Part shown: positions 37,002 to 44,482 of the stretch, one piece after another
Layout of the letters: every line of letters starts with the position of its first letter
How positions within the stretch are numbered: the first letter of the stretch is position 1
Made by a program: the position numbers and the translations under genes
Source of the DNA: Pedobacter glucosidilyticus
GTDB lineage: Bacteria > Bacteroidota > Bacteroidia > Sphingobacteriales > Sphingobacteriaceae
Assembly (NCBI RefSeq): GCF_002483235.1
Contig: NZ_DLHN01000024.1
Location: 1 to 64,000, forward strand
Direction of reading: 5' to 3'
Length of the DNA: 64,000 nt
The notes under the pieces: generated by a model
The model's database searches: none
What the model was told of the DNA's origin: nothing
The model's input: only the letters and a program-made list of their open reading frames with translations

Positions 37002-37030
37002 AGGGGGAATATGTTATCATCTTCCCCTTT
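37002..37030 (-). other. Leader hairpin in the susC 5' region
   Basis: GGGGAA (37004-37009) pairs with TTCCCC (37022-37027), extended by A-T and G-T pairs to about eight pairs, with a 12-base loop. It lies inside the expected susC leader RNA, about 75-100 bases before the ATG. On the plus strand it is followed by a T run, so it could also stop transcription moving rightward. Confidence 0.4.
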
Positions 37031-37106
37031 TTTGTTTTATGTATCAACACATCATCTTACATTTCCTCCTAACATTTTTAAACACCATTTTTTTAATTTC
37101 ATGATG

Positions 37107-37137
37107 CAAATATATAACAAATCTAATAATCTACAAA
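37107..37137 (-). promoter_or_regulatory. susC operon promoter
   Basis: Minus strand TTTG (complement of 37134-37137), 19-base spacer, perfect TATATTTG (complement of 37107-37114). The -33 element lies within the dyad at 37126-37150, so a protein bound there should block or modulate polymerase. Confidence 0.7.
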
Positions 37138-37150
37138 TTTTATAGATTAT
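37126..37150. promoter_or_regulatory. Operator dyad overlapping the susC promoter
   Basis: Inverted repeat ATAATCTA (37126-37133), 9-base spacer CAAATTTTA, TAGATTAT (37143-37150). Its core (37128-37148) equals the reverse complement of the core upstream of the TonB receptor (26810-26830) except at one position. Overlap with the -33 box suggests repression. The likely binder is the Rrf2 protein encoded at 37633. Confidence 0.75.
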
Positions 37151-37302
37151 ATAGTTAAATAAAAATATCTCAAAAAAACGAGTGTATACAAGTATAATAG
37201 CAATTCTAAAATCAGTCTAAAAAACTAATGAATTACACCTTATAAAATCTCTAAATTCTATATCAAAAAGACAAAAAATCTCACTCCAAAATTTGATACA
37301 AT

Positions 37303-37463
37303 AATACACTAAGCCCCCTTACTTACCGCTTGCTTACAGCAACCTTACGGCTACCTTACAGCTACCCTACAGAAAGTTTATTTAAAAAAGTGCGTTTCCA
37401 GCGTTTAAACGAGGGTCAAAAATCAGTTATTTTGTTAAAAGAATACACTAAGCCCCCCTTTAC
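37303..37463. repeat. Pair of AATACACTAAGCCCCC direct repeats
   Basis: Copy one is 37303-37322 and copy two is 37442-37463. Both read AATACACTAAG, then five or six C, then TT(T)AC, and their starts are 139 bases apart in the intergenic region between susC and the Rrf2 gene. The purpose is unknown. The rest of 36927-37632 apart from the features listed separately is AT-rich and shows no gene. Confidence 0.7.
37322..37376. repeat. Array of five 11-bp units (CTTACAGCTAC)
   Basis: Five contiguous 11-mers: CTTACCGCTTG, CTTACAGCAAC, CTTACGGCTAC, CTTACAGCTAC, CCTACAGAAAG. The period is close to one helical turn, so equal positions face the same side of the DNA, as in operator arrays. It is richer in G+C than its surroundings. 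It lies 396 bases before the susC ATG and 257 before the Rrf2 gene. A decayed minisatellite is the alternative. Confidence 0.7.
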
Positions 37464-37632
37464 TCTAAAATTTCTTTAAATAATTTCAGTACTCCTTCTC
37501 CTTTATTTTATACTTTGCAATAATTCTTTATAGCAACCTCCAGAATAAAAAAAGGTATCTGCCATAAATACTTAAACACCTAAAGTTTGATGTAAACAAA
37601 TTTTCTTTATCATCTTCTATTTTAGTAGTTTT

Positions 37633-38115
37633 ATGGCAATAAAAATCAATTTAGTTCAATCCTTTAATTGTATACTCTTGCTCACAAAAAAAACTAAATA
37701 TGCGGTAAAAGCACTTATTGCTTTAGCCAGAAACGAGGATAACAAACCCATGTTGATTGCAGAAATTGCAAAAAATGAAGGTTTACCCAAAAGATTTTTA
37801 GAAGCTATTTTGTTGGATTTAAAACGCGGACAAATTTTAGGGAGCAGAATGGGTGCTGGTGGCGGTTATTTTTTAATGAAGCCAGCATCAGAAATTATGG
37901 TATCATCCATTATCAGAATATTAGATGGTCCTATTGCACTATTACCTTGCGTAAGCTTAAATTTTTATCAGCGCTGCGAAGAGTGTAAAGATGAAGTTAC
38001 TTGCAGTATACGCGAAATGATGCAAAAAGTAAGAGAAGCTACTGTAGGCATCATGGATAATACCAGTGTTGCTGATTTAGTAAGAAGAGAGAAAGAAATG
38101 TTAAAAGGTTTATAA
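37633..38115 (+). CDS. Rrf2 family transcriptional regulator with Cys cluster
   Basis: 160 aa. Winged helix of the Rrf2 family: LTKKTKYAVKALIALAR, IAEIAKNEGLPKRFLEAILLDLKR (recognition region), GAGGGYFLMKP wing. Cysteines 106, 115, 118 and 124 (C-x8-C-x2-C-x5-C) sit in the loop where IscR, NsrR and RsrR bind an Fe-S cluster. Family members sense Fe-S status, redox state or cysteine supply (CymR, though CymR lacks a cluster). The 15 residues before LLTKK are unusual; a TTG at 37678 could be the real start. Divergent from the susC operon and the obvious candidate to bind the two shared dyads. Confidence 0.88.
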   Translation: MAIKINLVQSFNCILLLTKKTKYAVKALIALARNEDNKPMLIAEIAKNEGLPKRFLEAILLDLKRGQILGSRMGAGGGYFLMKPASEIMVSSIIRILDGPIALLPCVSLNFYQRCEECKDEVTCSIREMMQKVREATVGIMDNTSVADLVRREKEMLKGL

Positions 38116-38117
38116 AA

Positions 38118-38150
38118 AGTCCATGGACTATAGTCAATAGTCCATGGACT
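38118..38150 (-). terminator. AGTCCATGGACT double-palindrome hairpin
   Basis: Two copies of the self-palindrome AGTCCATGGACT (38118-38129 and 38139-38150) separated by nine bases. They can pair with each other as a 12-bp stem, or each fold alone. On the minus strand a T run follows, so it can terminate guaB; the Rrf2 gene converges from the other side. Confidence 0.65.
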
Positions 38151-38157
38151 AAAAAAA

Positions 38158-39627
38158 TTACCTACTATAATTAGGTGCTTCTTTTGTAATCGTAATATCA
38201 TGAGGGTGTGATTCTCTGATACCTGAAGCTGTAATTTTCACAAATTTTGCTTTTTGTAAAGTCTCGATATCTTTAGCACCGCAATAACCCATACTTGCCC
38301 TTAAACCACCCACGTATTGATGCATTACTTCCATCAAAGTTCCTTTATAAGGCACTCGGCCCACAATACCTTCTGGTACTAACTTCTTAATATCATCTTC
38401 CACATCTTGGAAATACCTGTCTTTAGAACCTTGTTCCATAGCCTCAACAGAACCCATACCACGGTAAGATTTAAACTTACGTCCTTCGTAAATGATGGTT
38501 TCGCCTGGCGATTCTTCTACCCCTGCAAATAAAGACCCGGCCATAATAGAACCCGCTCCTGCTGCAATGGCTTTGGCTATATCTCCAGTATGTTTGATAC
38601 CACCATCTGCGATAACAGGAACACCAGTTCCCGCTAGACCTTTTGCTGCCTCGTAAACGGCATATAATTGTGGTACACCCACCCCAGCAATAATTCTGGT
38701 GGTACAAATAGAACCCGGCCCAATACCAACTTTTACAGCATCGGCACCAGCATCAGCTAAAGCTTTAGCGCCTTCTGCGGTAGCCACATTACCTGCTATA
38801 ATTTGTAAATCGGGAAAAACAGCTTTAACTTCCTTTAATTTATCGATAACACCTTTAGAGTGGCCATGAGCTGTATCAATCGCAATAACATCAACACCAG
38901 ATTTCACAAGGGCTCTAACACGGTCTAAAGCATCAGGCGTAACACCTACTGCTGCACCTACACGTAAACGGCCATGCTCATCTTTACAAGCTTTAGGGAA
39001 ATTTTTAAATTTTTGGATGTCTTTGAAAGTGATTAGTCCGCTTAGTTTACCATCTTTACTAATAACCGGAAGCTTCTCAATTTTATAATCTTGCAAAATG
39101 ATTTCGGCCTGCCCCAAAGTTGTACCTTCTGGCGCTGTTACTAGATTATCTTTTGTCATCACTTCTGTAATGTTACGATTCATGTCTTTCTGGAAGCGTA
39201 AATCGCGATTGGTGATGATACCTACCAAAACATTATCAACAGAAACTACCGGAATACCACCAATCTGATATTCTTTCATAATTTTAAAAGCATCTGCAAC
39301 TTTAGCATCTTCTTGTAAAGTAACAGGGTCTTGTATCATCCCACTTTCTGATCTTTTAACCTTACGCACTTCATCAGCCTGAGCTTCAATACTCATGTTT
39401 TTGTGTAGAATACCAATTCCCCCTGCCTGTGCTATAGCAATAGCAAGGTTAGCGTCTGTAACGGTATCCATAGCCGCAGAAACAATAGGAACATTAAGCT
39501 TTATTTTTTTGGTGAGGTAGGTTGAGGTATCAACTTCACGTGGTAAAACTTCTGAATAAGCCGGTACCAAAAGTACATCATCATAGGTTAAACCTTCGGC
39601 TAAAAATTTATGTGGATCTAATTGCAT
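38158..39627 (-). CDS. guaB: Inosine-5'-monophosphate dehydrogenase
   Basis: 489 aa from Met at 39627. This start is preferred because MQLDPHKF begins the family's usual N-terminus and the -7 box (39660-39667) lies over the longer alternative. It oxidises IMP to XMP with NAD in guanine nucleotide synthesis. The TIM-barrel core is split by two CBS domains (about residues 95-210). The catalytic Cys is in GPGSICTTRIIAGVG, and the flap motif is in YRGMGSVEAM. It is monocistronic and convergent with the Rrf2 gene. Confidence 0.97.
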   Translation of the reverse strand: MQLDPHKFLAEGLTYDDVLLVPAYSEVLPREVDTSTYLTKKIKLNVPIVSAAMDTVTDANLAIAIAQAGGIGILHKNMSIEAQADEVRKVKRSESGMIQDPVTLQEDAKVADAFKIMKEYQIGGIPVVSVDNVLVGIITNRDLRFQKDMNRNITEVMTKDNLVTAPEGTTLGQAEIILQDYKIEKLPVISKDGKLSGLITFKDIQKFKNFPKACKDEHGRLRVGAAVGVTPDALDRVRALVKSGVDVIAIDTAHGHSKGVIDKLKEVKAVFPDLQIIAGNVATAEGAKALADAGADAVKVGIGPGSICTTRIIAGVGVPQLYAVYEAAKGLAGTGVPVIADGGIKHTGDIAKAIAAGAGSIMAGSLFAGVEESPGETIIYEGRKFKSYRGMGSVEAMEQGSKDRYFQDVEDDIKKLVPEGIVGRVPYKGTLMEVMHQYVGGLRASMGYCGAKDIETLQKAKFVKITASGIRESHPHDITITKEAPNYSR

Positions 39628-39659
39628 AGCAAATAAATTAGGGTGCTTTATTTGCCGCA

Positions 39660-39667
39660 CAAAGGTA
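39660..39667 (-). promoter_or_regulatory. guaB -7 element
   Basis: CAAAGGTA on the plus strand, i.e. TACCTTTG on the coding strand, a perfect -7 match. No good -33 element is seen at 19-21 bases. It lies 33 bases before the chosen ATG. Confidence 0.45.
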
Positions 39668-39741
39668 GATTATTTTTTTGGGATTGGAAGAAATAATTTA
39701 ACTAAAGGTGATTAAATGAATCATCACCTTTAGTTAGGTAC

Positions 39742-41013
39742 CTAAACCTTCCCCACAATTACCTTATAAAATTGGTCAAAATCCCAATATTTATTGGCTA
39801 GCTCTAATAATTGTGAAGCATTTATGGTTTTAATGGTATTGATATAATTGGTGTAATACGTGTAATCCTGATTGAAGAAGTAAATATTCTTAAACTTATC
39901 AGCATGTGAAAAAGCATTCTCTAAGCTGCCTAATAGACTTCCTAAAAGATAATTTTTAACCAAGGCTAGTTCTTCCTCTCCTATCAACTCGGTTTTAAGT
40001 ATATTAATTTCCTTTTCTATTTGCACCAAAGTATCAGCACAAACATCAGTACCTACCTCAGAAGCTATAAAAAAGTATCCGGCTTGTTCTAACGATACAT
40101 TTGCAGAGCCTATTCCGTAGGTATAACCTTTATCTTCTCTGATATTAGCCATCAATCTGCTACCAAAATATCCTCCTAAAACCGTGTTTAGCACTTGCAA
40201 AGCCGGAAAATCTTTATGCTTTCTGTTGATAGAAGGTATCCCGATTCTTATAGCTGATTGTAAAGCTTGTGCTTTTTCTATATAATGATATTTCTCATCA
40301 GCAGCTTTAAACTCAACCGTGTTAGGTTTAAAAGTAATCTCGCTTTTCCAATCACCAAAAAGGCTATCCAAAAGTGTTAAAATATCATCATTTACTTTAC
40401 CAGAAACCAATATGGTGCAATTTGCAGGATGATAAATTTGCTCAAAATGCACTCTTAAATCTGCTTGATTTAAAGCATCATAATCCTCCAAATTTGATGA
40501 AAAACCATAAATGGTATCGCCAAAAATAGCCTTGCTAAACTGTCTTCTTGCTAAAAAATCGTTCTTTTCTAAGCTTACTTTTAACTTTTGCTTTTGGTTA
40601 TTGATAAAAGTATTCACTTCCTTTTCAGGATAAACAGAATCTGTTAAGACTTCTTTAATAATCGGTAAGGTATTAGATAAATGCTTATTTAAAGAATACA
40701 GTACAACTGCAGAGCGGTCTAAGCCAAATTCCGTTTGAAAAAACGCTCCATAATAATCTATTTTATTAGCAATCTCTGCTCCGCTTAAATTACTGGTACC
40801 ATCATTTAACATGGTATTAGCAGCTAATGATAAAAGTGGTTTTTGAATATCCCAATTAACATTTTTAAAAATAAACTCTATCCTTACCAATTCTTGCTCA
40901 CCAGCATTGATGATGAAAACAGGAATCTCATTAGCTAATTGATGTTTGCTGGCTTGTATAAAATTTATATCCTCAATATTTTTAAACTGAGGTGCTGTGG
41001 TTCTATCTAACAT
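39742..41013 (-). CDS. M16 peptidase family protein, non-catalytic subunit
   Basis: 423 aa of the insulinase/M16 fold. The zinc motif HxxEH is absent at the expected place (NVNWDIQKPLLSLAANTMLNDG). The C-terminal half keeps the substrate-clamping R-Y pair in RLMANIREDKGYTYGIG. Such proteins pair with a catalytic M16 subunit. The partner is the gene just upstream, 6 bases away, so this is a two-gene heterodimeric protease. The role is probably processing or degrading peptides, either cytosolic or periplasmic; no signal peptide is visible. Confidence 0.88.
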   Translation of the reverse strand: MLDRTTAPQFKNIEDINFIQASKHQLANEIPVFIINAGEQELVRIEFIFKNVNWDIQKPLLSLAANTMLNDGTSNLSGAEIANKIDYYGAFFQTEFGLDRSAVVLYSLNKHLSNTLPIIKEVLTDSVYPEKEVNTFINNQKQKLKVSLEKNDFLARRQFSKAIFGDTIYGFSSNLEDYDALNQADLRVHFEQIYHPANCTILVSGKVNDDILTLLDSLFGDWKSEITFKPNTVEFKAADEKYHYIEKAQALQSAIRIGIPSINRKHKDFPALQVLNTVLGGYFGSRLMANIREDKGYTYGIGSANVSLEQAGYFFIASEVGTDVCADTLVQIEKEINILKTELIGEEELALVKNYLLGSLLGSLENAFSHADKFKNIYFFNQDYTYYTNYINTIKTINASQLLELANKYWDFDQFYKVIVGKV

Positions 41014-41019
41014 GGTGCT

Positions 41020-42255
41020 TTATTTAGCTAAATAATATAACGTAGTGGCTTGTTCTTTGGTAAACAATTGCTGTGCTTGCTCTTGGATATGTGCTGCAGT
41101 AACACCTAAATACTTATCAACTTCGGCGTTAAAAAGTGAAGCATCTCCCATCAATTCATAAAAAGCAATATTCATGGCTCGGTCTAACAAACTCATTTCA
41201 GAGAAAGTTAAGGTAGACTCAAACTTATTTTTCACTTTAGTTAATTCATCATCATTAACTAATTGATTTTTAAGTTGCTCTAACTCTGCCCAGATAGCTT
41301 CATCAGCAGTTTCTACACCGATACCTGGGTTTAATCTACCCTCTACAATGAACATACCCGTATCCAAACTTCCATAATTATAAGCGTTAACATCACTAAA
41401 CAGCTGTTGTTCTTTAACCAGATTACGGTATAATCTGGATGATTTTCCTTGCGATAAAATATCAGAAATTAAATCTATAGCAGGGTAACGTTCATCCATT
41501 TTTCCCGGCATTTTAAAGACTTTATAAATAGCATTTAAAGGAACATCAGCAAAAACAGTTTCTTTAACTTCTGCTAATTGCTTAGGTTCTTCTGGCAAGT
41601 TTCTCAAGTATTTTTCTCCTGCTGGGATGGGCCCAAACCATTTCTCTGCCAGCTCTTTAACTTTTGCTTTATCAACTGCACCACCTACTACCAAAATTGC
41701 ATTTTGTGGGTTATAATGCTTTTTGAAAAAAGCTTTCACATCAGCCATTTCTGCATTTTCTATATGAGATAGCTCTTTACCTATCGTTGGCCATTGGTAC
41801 GAGTGTTTTTTATATACCAACGGACGCAGTTTCAACCAAACATCGCCATAAGGTTGATTTAAATAACGCTGTTTAAACTCCTCGCAAACTACATTTTTTT
41901 GCACCTCTAAGCTTTTTTCAGAAAATGCCAAACTCAGCATCCTATCTGATTCTAGCCAAAAAGCGGTTTCTAAATTTACAGCTGGCAAAGTAATGTAGTA
42001 GTTGGTGATATCGTTACTGGTAAAGGCGTTGTTTTCGCCTCCAACACGCTGCAAAGGCTCATCATAAGAAGGTATATGAATAGAACCGCCAAACATCAAA
42101 TGCTCAAATAAATGGGCAAAACCCGTTTTATCCGGATGCTCATCCCTAGCTCCTACATCATATAAAATATTTAAAACAGCCATAGGTGTGGTATGGTCTT
42201 CATGTACCAAAACTTTTAAACCGTTTTCTAAAGTAAATCGCTCAAAATGAATCAT
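41020..42255 (-). CDS. M16 family zinc peptidase, catalytic subunit
   Basis: 411 aa from Met at 42255; Met at 42273 is an alternative. The inverted zinc motif is intact: HLFEH in GFAHLFEHLMFGGS, with the distal Glu in the EVQKNVVCEEFKQR region. It is the active half of the M16 pair with the following gene. The family includes mitochondrial processing peptidase and bacterial heterodimers with one active and one inactive subunit. Length (about 410 aa) and gene pairing fit the heterodimer class. Confidence 0.92.
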   Translation of the reverse strand: MIHFERFTLENGLKVLVHEDHTTPMAVLNILYDVGARDEHPDKTGFAHLFEHLMFGGSIHIPSYDEPLQRVGGENNAFTSNDITNYYITLPAVNLETAFWLESDRMLSLAFSEKSLEVQKNVVCEEFKQRYLNQPYGDVWLKLRPLVYKKHSYQWPTIGKELSHIENAEMADVKAFFKKHYNPQNAILVVGGAVDKAKVKELAEKWFGPIPAGEKYLRNLPEEPKQLAEVKETVFADVPLNAIYKVFKMPGKMDERYPAIDLISDILSQGKSSRLYRNLVKEQQLFSDVNAYNYGSLDTGMFIVEGRLNPGIGVETADEAIWAELEQLKNQLVNDDELTKVKNKFESTLTFSEMSLLDRAMNIAFYELMGDASLFNAEVDKYLGVTAAHIQEQAQQLFTKEQATTLYYLAK

Positions 42256-42380
42256 AAAAGAATTTATAAACAAACAGCAAAATTGTGTATATCTGGTGGA
42301 TTTGTTGTCAAGACATAGTCAACAAAGTTTAAACTTAATGATTTCTAAAACAAATCAAACTGAATAAAGTATTTTTGTAT

Positions 42381-43505
42381 ATGAATGTTGCTGAATTATT
42401 AAGCAGAGCGTTAAACTTTGAGTTTTTATCGCTACAGGAAGGGGTTTACTTATATCATCATGCAAGCACTCCAGAGCTCATGTATGTAGCTAACGAACTA
42501 AGAAAAAAACAAGTTCCGCATGGCAAAGTTACCTGGCAAATAGACCGTAATGTTAACACCACCAATGTTTGCATTGCCAATTGTAAGTTTTGTAACTTTT
42601 TTAGAAGACCAGGCCACGAGGAAAGTTATATCACCGATATAGAAACCTACAAAATAAAGATAGAGGAAACTTTTCGCTTAGGCGGAGATCAGTTACTGCT
42701 TCAAGGAGGGCATCATCCTGATTTGGGTTTACAATTTTATGCTGATTTATTTAAGCAATTGAAAGAACTGTATCCTACATTAAGATTACATGCTTTAGGT
42801 CCCCCAGAAATTGCCCATGTTGCTAAACTAGAAAGCATGAGCCATTATGATGTGCTAAAAGTTTTAAAAGAATCCGGCTTAGATTCTCTACCGGGTGCTG
42901 GTGCAGAGATTTTAAATGATAGGGTAAGACGCTTAATCTCTAAAGGTAAATGTGGTGGCCAAGAATGGCTGGATGTGATGCGAGCCGCTCATAAACTAAA
43001 CATTGCAACATCTGCAACCATGATGTTTGGCCACATAGAAACGATAGAAGAACGTTTTGAACATTTGGTTTGGATAAGAGAAGTGCAAGCAGAAAAACCC
43101 GAAGGACATTATGGTTTTACCGCTTTTATTCCATGGCCTTTTCAGGATGATGGTACCTTGCTTAAAAAAATCAGAGGTATTACCAATGATGTTACTGGCG
43201 ATGAATACATCAGAATGATAGCTTTATGCAGAATTATGCTGCCTAATATTAAAAACATTCAAGCATCATGGTTAACCGTAGGCAAACAAGTTGCTCAATT
43301 ATGCTTACATGCAGGTGCTAACGATTTTGGCTCTATCATGATAGAAGAAAACGTTGTAAGTGCTGCTGGTGCTCCACATAGGTTTACATCAAATGGCATT
43401 AAAGAAGCTATTAAAGAAGCTGGTTTTGAGCCACAACTAAGAAATCAGTTATATGAATGGAGAACGGAGGAAAAAGATTTCCTTCAGCAAGAAATTAACT
43501 ATTAA
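42381..43505 (+). CDS. mqnC: Cyclic dehypoxanthinyl futalosine synthase
   Basis: 374 aa from the ATG at 42381; an in-frame TTG 6 bases upstream is less likely. Radical SAM enzyme with the cluster motif Cys64-x3-Cys68-x2-Cys71 (CIANCKFC). GGHHPDLG, HALGPPEIAH, MMFGHIETIEERFEHL and FTAFIPWPFQ fit MqnC rather than MqnE. It cyclises dehypoxanthine futalosine in the futalosine route to menaquinone, so the organism should make menaquinone without the classic men pathway. Other mqn genes are not in the window. It is followed after 21 bases by scpB. Confidence 0.92.
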   Translation: MNVAELLSRALNFEFLSLQEGVYLYHHASTPELMYVANELRKKQVPHGKVTWQIDRNVNTTNVCIANCKFCNFFRRPGHEESYITDIETYKIKIEETFRLGGDQLLLQGGHHPDLGLQFYADLFKQLKELYPTLRLHALGPPEIAHVAKLESMSHYDVLKVLKESGLDSLPGAGAEILNDRVRRLISKGKCGGQEWLDVMRAAHKLNIATSATMMFGHIETIEERFEHLVWIREVQAEKPEGHYGFTAFIPWPFQDDGTLLKKIRGITNDVTGDEYIRMIALCRIMLPNIKNIQASWLTVGKQVAQLCLHAGANDFGSIMIEENVVSAAGAPHRFTSNGIKEAIKEAGFEPQLRNQLYEWRTEEKDFLQQEINY

Positions 43506-43526
43506 TTTTATTTTTCTTTGTAGCCC

Positions 43527-44090
43527 ATGAGTATGACAGAAAAATATATCGAAGCACTTATTTTCGCCTCTGATACCAGCATCCGCTTAGAAGAGATTTT
43601 GGCTTGTTTGCAAATAACTTTACAAGAAGATATTAGCGATGCAGAAGTACTTACTCATATCAATAATATTCAGAATAGATATGCTCAAGAAGAATCTGCT
43701 ATTGAGCTAGCTAAAACAGGCGGTGGTTACCAATTTCTAACAAAAAAAGAAACGCAACCAATTTTACAACAACTTTATATACAACGTTCTAAGAAAAAGC
43801 TAAGTCAGGCAGCTTTAGAAACCTTAGCAATCATCGCCTACAGACAACCTATAACCAAACTAGAAATAGAACAAATAAGAGGAGTAAGCTGCGATTATAC
43901 CATCCAAAAATTATTAGAAAAAGATTTTATTACCATAGCAGGCAAAGCTAATAGCCCGGGCAGACCACTGTTGTACAACCTAAGTACTTATTTCTTAGAC
44001 TATTTCGGTATAAACTCTGTATTAGACCTACCACAGTTGAAAGATTTAGAAAGTACAGAATCCTCAGAAATAGGAGAAAAAAATGAATAA
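43527..44090 (+). CDS. scpB: Segregation and condensation protein B
   Basis: 187 aa. Two winged-helix domains typical of ScpB: KYIEALIFASDTSIRLEEI at the start and LSQAALETLAIIAYRQPITKLEIEQIRGVSCDYTIQKLLEKDFI in the middle. GRPLLYNLSTYFLDYFGI closes the fold. ScpB binds ScpA and Smc to form the condensin that organises the chromosome. scpA is not adjacent. The C-terminus is short and acidic. The start at 43527 has a second Met two codons later. Likely co-transcribed with mqnC. Confidence 0.93.
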   Translation: MSMTEKYIEALIFASDTSIRLEEILACLQITLQEDISDAEVLTHINNIQNRYAQEESAIELAKTGGGYQFLTKKETQPILQQLYIQRSKKKLSQAALETLAIIAYRQPITKLEIEQIRGVSCDYTIQKLLEKDFITIAGKANSPGRPLLYNLSTYFLDYFGINSVLDLPQLKDLESTESSEIGEKNE

Positions 44091-44229
44091 TTTATGCTTT
44101 TGATTTTTTGGAATTAGAATTTCCTTCTATTTTTGAGCTACAGTTTGGCAACAAAAACAAAAAAATTATTGTTTAAATATTTATAAAATCTTATTAACTT
44201 TAATAGAGCTAAGAGTAAAATTTAAATTC

Positions 44230-44409
44230 ATGAAAACTCCTAAAAAACCATTATCAAAGAACAGTGAGAATCCAGGCATAGAAAAACCTGAAGATGCTAA
44301 AGCAAACAACAAATTCATGGATGAAGAAGAAGATGAGTTTGACCTTCCTATAGATGATTTGGGAGGAATAGACGATTTTAATGATTTTGATGACGATGAC
44401 GATTTTTAA
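44230..44409 (+). CDS. Small highly acidic protein, 59 aa
   Basis: A complete frame of 59 codons plus TAA. The first half is Lys/Pro/Asn-rich (MKTPKKPLSKNSENPGIEKP). The second half is almost all Asp, Glu and Phe (DEEEDEFDLP, then DFNDFDDDDDF). It has no membrane segment or cysteine. The acidic aromatic tail resembles tails that contact basic DNA- or RNA-binding proteins, but no function can be assigned. It sits alone between scpB and the GNAT-like gene. The strong compositional bias and clean frame make a real gene likely. Confidence 0.65.
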   Translation: MKTPKKPLSKNSENPGIEKPEDAKANNKFMDEEEDEFDLPIDDLGGIDDFNDFDDDDDF

Positions 44410-44482
44410 TCCTCATTAATTAAATATTTCTATAAGCATTTCTATATGGAATGCTTTTTTTATTTCTGCTTAATATTTCATA

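Noticed and set aside
37322..37376. Possible CRISPR or attachment site
   Set aside because: Units are contiguous 11-mers without spacers, and there is no integrase nearby.
42370..42377. TATTTTTG as an mqnC -7 box
   Set aside because: It ends only 3 bases before the ATG, so transcription would start after the start codon.
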